From contig NC_054872.1 in the NCBI RefSeq assembly GCF_018320785.1, positions 43,202,551 through 43,266,550 on the forward strand: a DNA stretch of 64,000 nt. The letters are read 5' to 3'. A model generated the notes under the pieces. That model had not been told where the DNA came from and did no database searches. It saw nothing but the letters and a program-made list of their open reading frames with translations. Source of the stretch: Cheilinus undulatus (lineage: Eukaryota; Chordata; Actinopteri; Labriformes; Labridae). Shown here in pieces: positions 57,417 to 64,000 of this stretch (its first letter is position 1; every line of letters begins with the position of its first letter). Both the position numbers and the translations under genes were made by a program.

Positions 57417-59999
57417 CTAATCCAGGACAGAACCATAAACTTCCACCTCACACAGGGTCAGGTACTCCTCTCTCAAAGGGATGTCGATGGTGATGTACCG
57501 ACCATCCATCCCATTACACTGGAACTCAGCAGTACCACCAGCCGGGATGCTGTCAATAACAGCACACCTGGTGGAGGAGGAGAGATGATTGGTTAACTTA
57601 GGAGGAGAGATGATTGGTTAACTAAGGAGGAGAGATGATTGGTCAACTCAGGAGGAGGAGATATAATTGGTTAACTCAGGAGGAGGAGAGATGATTGGAT
57701 GACTCAGGGGGAGTTTAATTAATTAATTAATTAATTGAAGTACCTGGGGTTGTTCATTCCATTGTTGTCGAGGGAATCTCCGATGTGAATGTCAGCTCCA
57801 TCCAGGCGTGAGGCGACCGTGTTGCGGTTTGTTACCTTTACAGAAAATATTTTGTGGGTTTTGATCAGATCCAGTCTCCACCAGGGGTTAACCATGCCTG
57901 TGGTGCAAGAGCAGGATCCAGCTTCCCATGAGCTGTCAGGATTCCCATCATTGGCATTATATGCATTGCTATTAAAATCATAGGTTGATGACTGGGTGGC
58001 TTTTCCTTTGAGTGCAAGGTTCTCTCCTAAAAAAAGAAACAAAAACTTATCACACACAGTACGTTTGATTTAACCCTAACTCCAAAGTAAGGTCAGAATA
58101 AATGGATGGGTTAAATACAGTGCCAATAAAAAGTAGTCACCCCATCTATAAGATTTCTACAAAGTAATGCCAGTTAGATAAAAATCTGTGATGTTATATA
58201 AGTAAGAACATAAATATTTATCTCCTTTAAAGTGACTGATCTAATTTGACAGAGGTCCAGACAGTCAGTGCTAGTAGTCTCACAGTTAGTGAATGTGTCT
58301 CAGTGACTGTAGTATAAAGAGACTGGAAGGTTCAGTCACTTGTCCATCAGTATTCCTGGCTACCATTACACTGTGAAGACAAAAGAACACTCAGAGAAAG
58401 GTGACTGAAAAGTCTAAGTTGGGGGATGGAGACAGAAACATCTCCAAGTCTCTGAACATCACCCAGAGTTCAGTTAAATCCATCATGAAGAAATATGTCA
58501 CATGTAAATCTTAAGTCAAGTCATACTTTATTAATCCCTGAAGGGAAATTCACAGTTAACACTCTATTGTTATACATGCTACACACACATAGGCTGAATT
58601 ACATGCAAATACAGGATCCCCATGCACATGGACTAATGGAGAGATGTAAGAGTGAAGGCCTTGCTACTCTCATTGAAGCGCTGCCGTGAACTGTTGGGGG
58701 TTTAGTGCCTTGCTCAAGGGCACCTCTCCAGCTACCAGACCAAAGTCCAGATATGGTCTGACCGGGACTTGAACCAGTGAGCCACCGATTCCCTGCTCAA
58801 GTCCATCCAGACTGAGCTACTGCTGCCCCTACTACTGCCTAGACAAGACACCTATGACTACTCTGAAGGTGTTCCAAGCTTCAGCAGCTGAGATGGGAGA
58901 GACTCTGCAGACACCAACTGTTGGCCGGGTTCTTCAAACTGTCCGTTGGAGAGAATATCAGAGACAAGTTCTTTCTAACCACCTGTCCATCAAAGATGAC
59001 AACAGTAATGATGGCAAATAACTACTATATTGGCAGTGCTGGCAATGTTAATTAGCAATTCTTATGTTAGCTTTAGTAGCTAAAATGTTGAGAAATGTAA
59101 ATAACTGATGGTGATAATAGCAGCCTCTAGATTGACTTTAACTATAGAATTATAATGAGGACTGATGGTGATAATAGCAGACTCTAGATTGACTTCAACT
59201 CTAGAATTATAATGAGGACTGATGGTGATAGAAGCAGCCTTTAGATTGCTTCTTAGCATATACAAAACATTTCATGATGTCATTTGACTTTATAGATCAT
59301 GATCTCACCAGTTGGTGCTCGGTACCCGTAGATTTCCACTTCACAAAGTACGAGGAGCCGGTTGTCACCAGGCAGCTCTAAAGTCACCTCACGCCCCTCT
59401 ACACGTTCATGAAAGGAGTGAGTGAAAGATTCATTAAGACCAATTGTGGCAATAGTAGCAACCCTGGAAGAGATCCAAGCATAACTAAAATCAGACTTGA
59501 CTCCCACAGATCTGAGAGGAGAGAAGATACGGATTTAAAAAGACAACAAGAGTTGCCTGGTAAATTCTGTAGTTAAAGGCTCTTTTTGTAAAACAACTAC
59601 AGCTGTAATATTAGCTGCAATCTGTTTTACAGGATATTACTGACAACTTTGTGGTTCAGTCTTTACTGTAAATTCTACAGTCAGTTTTTCAGAGCGTGGT
59701 AATAGAAGAAAATGTCCAAACCTTCAGCTTGTTCACTCACTTTGATTGGCCTACATGGATCTCCAAGTTGTTGAGTCCCTCTGCACAGCAGTCTGACCTG
59801 CTGGTAATAGTGATGGCGGTGATGATGTAGGACTCTAGCAGGTCCACCTTCCACCAGGGTCTGGTCTGTACAGTGGAGAAGGAGCACGATCCAGTACTGA
59901 TGTCACCGTTCCGGTTTCCGTCAATGGCGTTGTAGGCCGCTCCACCGGTTTGCAACCCACGGTGTGACTGGGTTGCTTTTCCGCGCAGGGCCACATTCT
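57417..59999 (-). CDS. Tandem-domain F-type lectin, copy B (5' exons outside window)
   Basis: Four exons read down the minus strand: 59999-59741, 59463-59309, 58026-57744 and 57567-57417. Sizes (259, 155, 283, 151) and phases are identical to copy A. The signal-peptide exon would lie beyond 64000. Domain 1 is essentially unchanged from copy A (Phe in place of the fucose-contacting His; SRSDCC; Gly for the second Arg). Domain 2 reads SCSCTTGMVNPWW: the His kept in copy A (SCSHTTGMINPWW) is Cys here. The last exon keeps IPAGG-type DSIPAGG where A has DSISAGG. The frame is open throughout, so the gene is probably active if its first exons are present, but domain 2 has lost one more expected sugar contact and gained an extra Cys. 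Confidence 0.9.
57572..57712. repeat. Minisatellite in lectin intron, copy B
   Basis: About five GGAGGAGAGATGATTGG units, one fewer than in copy A. Confidence 0.75.
58109..59030 (+). mobile_element. Tc1-like transposon relic in lectin intron, copy B
   Basis: Same relic as 20708-21280, starting TACAGTGCCAATAAAAAGTA, split by the SINE at 58510-58840. Confidence 0.7.
58510..58840 (-). mobile_element. tRNA-derived SINE, copy B only
   Basis: The minus strand starts with GGGGCAGCAGTAGCTCAGTC (A box) and has the B box GGTTCAAGTCC near 58765-58775. It ends TTTCCCTTCAGGGATTAATA-AAGT. This is a different family from the SINE at 28266. Copy A has no insertion at 21105-21115, so it arrived after the duplication. 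Confidence 0.85.
59104..59250. repeat. 57-bp minisatellite, about 2.5 units, copy B
   Basis: Same unit as 21371-25115 but only two full units and a part. The flanks on both sides match copy A. Confidence 0.95.
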
Positions 60000-60073
60000 C
60001 TGTGGATGAGGTAGGTTTAATTCATATATAATCTAACAGCAACTTTGGGTGTTCCTGCTGAAAGTTACCCTCC

Positions 60074-60406
60074 TCACAGTCCAACAAGGCTGCATTTCAG
60101 ATGAAAATCAAAATAAACTAGATAAAAATGCAATTTAAGCTGAAATTGCATGGGGATGCTAACAGCTGAACTTTGGAAGAACTGCTGAAAATAGCTGAAA
60201 AAGCAAAAAAATAGCTGAAAATAGCATAAAAAGATCCCTGAAAATAGCATGACATAACTGAGAATAGGATTAAAAATCTCTAAAAATAGAACAGCTGAAA
60301 ATAGCTGAAAAGAGCATATAAATAACATAAATAGCCAAAAGGCATAAAAATAATAGCTAAAAAGCATAAAAATGGTTGAAAATTTAATGAAAGCTGAAGA
60401 GTGCAA
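60074..60406. repeat. AGCTGAAAATAGCATAAA low-complexity repeat, copy B
   Basis: Nearly identical to 25947-26279. Confidence 0.55.
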
Positions 60407-62393
60407 TACCTGATTATTAAAAAGTTAAAAGAAAATAAAAAGAGAGCCATTTAGAATTTTGTCTCAAGATTTACATTAAAGCACATTGTTTTATAATATT
60501 GTTCAGATGACTGCTATACAACGATAAATTAAAGCCACTTGTATGTGACAGTTTAAGAGAGTGTTGATGCCTGACGTGTGTGTCTGAAAGACTCCCAGGT
60601 TGCTATGGTGATCAATGCCTGTATTACATCATAGCTAATCAGTCACAGCTGAGATCAAAGCTAATTAGTCACACCCATGTGTCCACCCCAATATTGGAGA
60701 CAGGTGCATTTGTCCCACCCAAAAATTATATCGCGGAGGAGAAAAATATTTGATTTGAAATTTTTAACTGACGTGCTTTTATTTTGAAAGTGCAACACAG
60801 CCTCCTGTCACTGGCCCGCCCCCTCACTCACCGCTCTGAGAGTGTTTGGGAGGCGGGAGACAGCAGCAGACAGCAGGCTGTCTGTTTTAAGATGTAAAAA
60901 GGAAGAGGAAGTAATAGGCTACTGTATGTTGCAGCTATTGGTAGGCAGGCTAAACAAAAAAGCGTCATTTCCACATAGCCTATCCCTATCACATCCTGAC
61001 TTGTGCGCAAAAGCATCATATCGGTAAACACCCCACCAATCACAGACAATAAAGCGCTATTTTCAAAGTTAACATTAGCAGCAAGAGTTAATTTCAGCTA
61101 ACAGAATGGACAAACGAACATTTTTGAAGGCAAAAGATAAAAACAGCTGTGACTCAGGAGTCATCAGAGACCATGGTCTGGACAGACCACGGAATCGGCT
61201 ACAACCCCTGCTAAACGTGGGCATGTGTGTGCTGTGAACTGTGGAAGCAGTCTACATCATTTAGTTGTGTGTGTGTTTTTGGACCCATTTTTATGTGTGT
61301 TGGTGCAGAGTGTCCATAGTATTGAATCAAACAGAGGAGATGTGTTGGTTGACACTTAGGCACATAATCTCATCCTGTCCTGAGCCGAGCACAGCAGCTG
61401 ATTTTAGGGTTATTTCTGAGGAGAGTTAGAAGTTATGACTGACTTAAAGTTAAACCCTGTGCACCAGCTGGACTTAAGCTGCTCTCATGTTATGACATGG
61501 TGTAACATTTTATGCCAGGGATGAACTGGCGCAAGTTTAAAACATCGGAAGTAACTATAGTCAGAGTGAAAACGCACAGCAATGTTCATAAAACATGGGA
61601 CCTACATGTAGCATAGCCCGGCTCTCTGAATTTTCCATCTTCTGGCGTTTTTATTACTTATAAGTGATGGAATTTCTCTTGTAACTCTGGCTGCTCTTCC
61701 CATTGCTGCTCTTTAAGCTGTCTGATGTTTTTAGGAGCAGTTTTCTGGCTGCAGCGTTAGTCTCTCTCTCTCTCTGCACCTGTTTGTAGGTGCGCTCTTG
61801 TCCTAGAGGTGTCATTCATGCGTTGGAATGGTTATTGTGCCTACGTTCAATTGTCATCCTGGTGGTGCCACTGATTATACTAAACCATTTATCAACATTT
61901 ATGATATTATATTAGATATAATGTGCAATAATCTCTTATCAGGAGAATGATAATACATAGAGTAGTGAGGCAGTTGAAGCAATGAAAGTTGGAGAGACTG
62001 AGGAAGCTCAGGTGAGGTCTTAAAATGGTTAGTGAAATATCTATTAGCCCATTAATACTTTTTAAACATAAACAATTTTATCATGAGAAGAACTGTAATA
62101 CATTCAGGGAAGAGACAGGAGAGGCAGATGGAGCTTCAGGGTGTGGGGTAAGGCTTAAAAATCATATTATTGATTATGATAGATTCAGAAAGAAGAACAG
62201 GTGATGACAGTTTTCAATAATTATTTCATTATTTCCACGGTACTATAAGGAGGGTTTGGGTTAGGTTATGATTAGGTTATCAGCTGCACTAGAACACCCC
62301 ACTAGTGTTCTGCACATTTATATGGTGAAATGCTACTCCATAGTGACACATAAGTGGATGTTTTTGCTGTTTAGTTTTAAAATTGGCCACCTT
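60407..62393. other. Lectin copy B intron 2, unannotated part
   Basis: Matches 26280-28253; no gene or repeat family recognised. Confidence 0.5.
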
Positions 62394-62405
62394 TGGCGCA
62401 CCAGT

Positions 62406-62577
62406 AGTCAAGTGGTTAAGGCGCACGCCATATACACAGGCGACCCGGGTTCGAATCCGGCCCGTGGCACTATTTCCTGCATGTCTCTCCCCTGTTTCCC
62501 ACTCTATCCACTGTCCTGTCAAATAAAGGCAAAAGGGCCAAAAATAAATCTTAAAAAAACAAACAAAAAAAAAAAAC
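62406..62577 (+). mobile_element. tRNA-derived SINE, copy B
   Basis: Same insertion as 28266-28459, with the same site and duplication (one base changed on the left), shorter by about 20 bases in the CT-rich body. It predates the duplication. Confidence 0.92.
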
Positions 62578-62589
62578 GGGCCACCTTTG

Positions 62590-63270
62590 TGCTCAGGAGC
62601 TGTAACCTTGACAGCTCATAATCATTAGCCTATGCTTTGATAAAAGACTCAAGCCATTTTGTTCAAAAGGAAGAGGGAGAAGTCTTTTTCCTGGGTGGTC
62701 TGCCCACATCTTAAGATCATAAAACATATACATACAGATATTATACATGCATTTATATAGGTGTGCACAGCACTATTTTTCCAAGACACATTTGAAAAAA
62801 GAAGAAAGAGTAAAAGATCATATAGCATTTTGTGAATGTTTTGCAGCGTAGTTAATCAATGACATATTTCTGCTCAAACTATTTACGGATCAGTTTCCAA
62901 TATGTGCCCCCCTCCCCCATGTTAAACTCGTTCCTACGCCCTTGGTCACACCTGTGAAAGCTTCTGTAAAAACAGCTCAGAAAACTGAGTTGAGTGGCCA
63001 GGACATGCACTCAAACAAAATCAATTCAAGCTGTACTTGGGAAACCTAGCAGAAAACCAAAGGTATCATAAGAATCAGCAGAGGTTGCTGAACGCAGTGG
63101 TATATTCTTTATGTGTGGGAAGCAAAAAAATCATGGTTCAAGAGAAAAGCCCCATTCATCTGAATGGGAAACATTTTGCAGAAAAAAGTTAAATATTTCA
63201 AAAATGATAGAGGTTATAAATTAGAAAAGATATAGCCATCATGTTCTAAAAGAGCTGAATAGAATGATAT
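62590..63270. other. Lectin copy B intron 2, between SINE and L1
   Basis: Matches 28472-29150; nothing else recognised. Confidence 0.45.
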
Positions 63271-63287
63271 AAGAATGATGAGTATAG

Positions 63288-64000
63288 ATGACTTCCCGGA
63301 AGTGCACAAGGGATGGCAGCATGAGCTCTGTGCTCCTAATCATCTCGGTCTAAGATTGTTGAAAAAAAAAAACCTAATTCAAAATGACTGATAAAGGAAA
63401 ATAATGGTGTGTGACTAAAGGGAATGAACCTGTGCTCAGGAGCAGTTTTACAATTACAGAAGAAAAAGGAGGAGAAACCACCAGGTAACGCAAACAAACA
63501 AATCACAGACAAAGGACAGGGGATGGAGCAACTACTCCAAAAGTTCACGGATGAAATTACAGATAAAGTGGACATTTTTAGAAAAGACTACTTTCGGAGG
63601 GAAACAAATCAAGCTTTTTTCGAGTTACAACAAGATGTTAAAGACATGAAATGAGAACTAAAAGACACCAGAGAAAGAACTGAGGAGCTGGAGAAAAGAC
63701 TGGTGCAGCGAAGAGAAAGAGAGCGTCCTCTATAAATCAACTGATTTCTTAATGCTGAAACTGAACGAGACAACGGGCAAACTTGATTATTAGGAGAACA
63801 AATCAAGACAAAATAACATCAGGATCTATAATGTGAAGGAAGGACTTGAGGAAAAAGACATGATCCAATTTCTTGAAGGCCTGATACAGGATAAACTGGG
63901 ATTAGAAGTCAAGCAAAAAATCATTTGGGCACACTGCGTGGCTCTGCATGGCGCGCAGAGCGGAGTTTTACATCCAAGCTCAATTATTGCCTATTTTTAC
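63288..64000 (+). mobile_element. L1/Tx1-like LINE, 5' part, copy B
   Basis: Starts after the same AAGAATGATGAGTATAG site (63271-63287) and has the same broken ORF1 (RIYNVKEGLEEKDMIQF), cut by the window end. The same stops as in copy A show that the element was already dead when the cassette was copied. Confidence 0.92.

Larger units (their letters stand above)
44570..64000. repeat. Duplicated cassette, copy B (truncated by the window)
   Basis: Collinear with copy A from about 5010. Private features of B are about 430 bases at 46190-46620, about 230 bases at 48273-48500, a hAT-type insertion at 50545-51409 and a SINE at 58510-58840. It lacks the L2, LTR, hAT and Tc1 insertions that copy A has before vmo1 and the long lectin minisatellite. 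Confidence 0.95.

Noticed and set aside
63424-63654. Coiled-coil protein gene
   Set aside because: It is a fragment of the L1 ORF1 shared with copy A.

Overview
This is nuclear DNA from a vertebrate, almost certainly a teleost fish. The evidence is intron-bearing genes for a vitelline-membrane-outer-layer-1 (VMO1) type protein and a fucolectin-type (F-type) lectin, embedded in a fish-like mixture of Tc1, mariner and hAT DNA transposons, L2/CR1-like and L1/Tx1-like LINEs, tRNA-derived SINEs and many minisatellites. Host coding exons occupy only a few kilobases.

The core structure is a direct duplication. Copy A starts near 5010 and runs past 30 kb; copy B starts near 44570 and runs out of the window at 64000. 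Each copy carries, in order: a small orphan minus-strand terminal exon, a plus-strand vmo1 gene, relics of Tc1, hAT and L2, and a minus-strand tandem-domain F-type lectin gene convergent with vmo1. Lectin A is complete: signal-peptide exon, two exons per lectin domain, 301 codons, every splice phase consistent, plus a likely TATA box and untranslated first exon near 38.2 kb. Lectin B has both domains, but its first exons lie beyond the window.

Left arm (1-5 kb): the 3' end of a Tc1 nested in a hAT end, a long inverted repeat, a small hAT MITE with perfect 8-bp target duplications, and an L2-type LINE fragment. Copy A before vmo1 (5-10 kb): an L2 insertion, a solo LTR with a 5-bp target duplication, a hAT end split by the 5' part of a Tc1, and a mariner relic. 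Copy A introns: a 57-bp minisatellite of about 65 units sits between the two lectin domains (about 2.5 units in copy B). The 11.9-kb second intron holds a SINE and a full-length but decayed L1/Tx1 element with a 17-bp target duplication, itself carrying a roughly 4-kb insertion rich in TTAATTAA repeats. Spacer (38-44.5 kb): a 1.16-kb direct duplication, 24-bp repeats and a 2-kb hAT element that has grown an internal repeat array.

Both genes encode predicted secreted beta-rich proteins. VMO1 is an egg-envelope protein in birds, and F-type lectins bind fucose in fish serum, mucus and eggs. A joint secretory, egg or mucosal-defence role for the cluster is inference. No wholly new system was proved. 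The most notable features are the paired duplicated cassette with an abrupt identity step near 16.27 kb, the degenerate sugar-binding sites that differ between the lectin copies, and the split Tc1/hAT pieces at the left edge.
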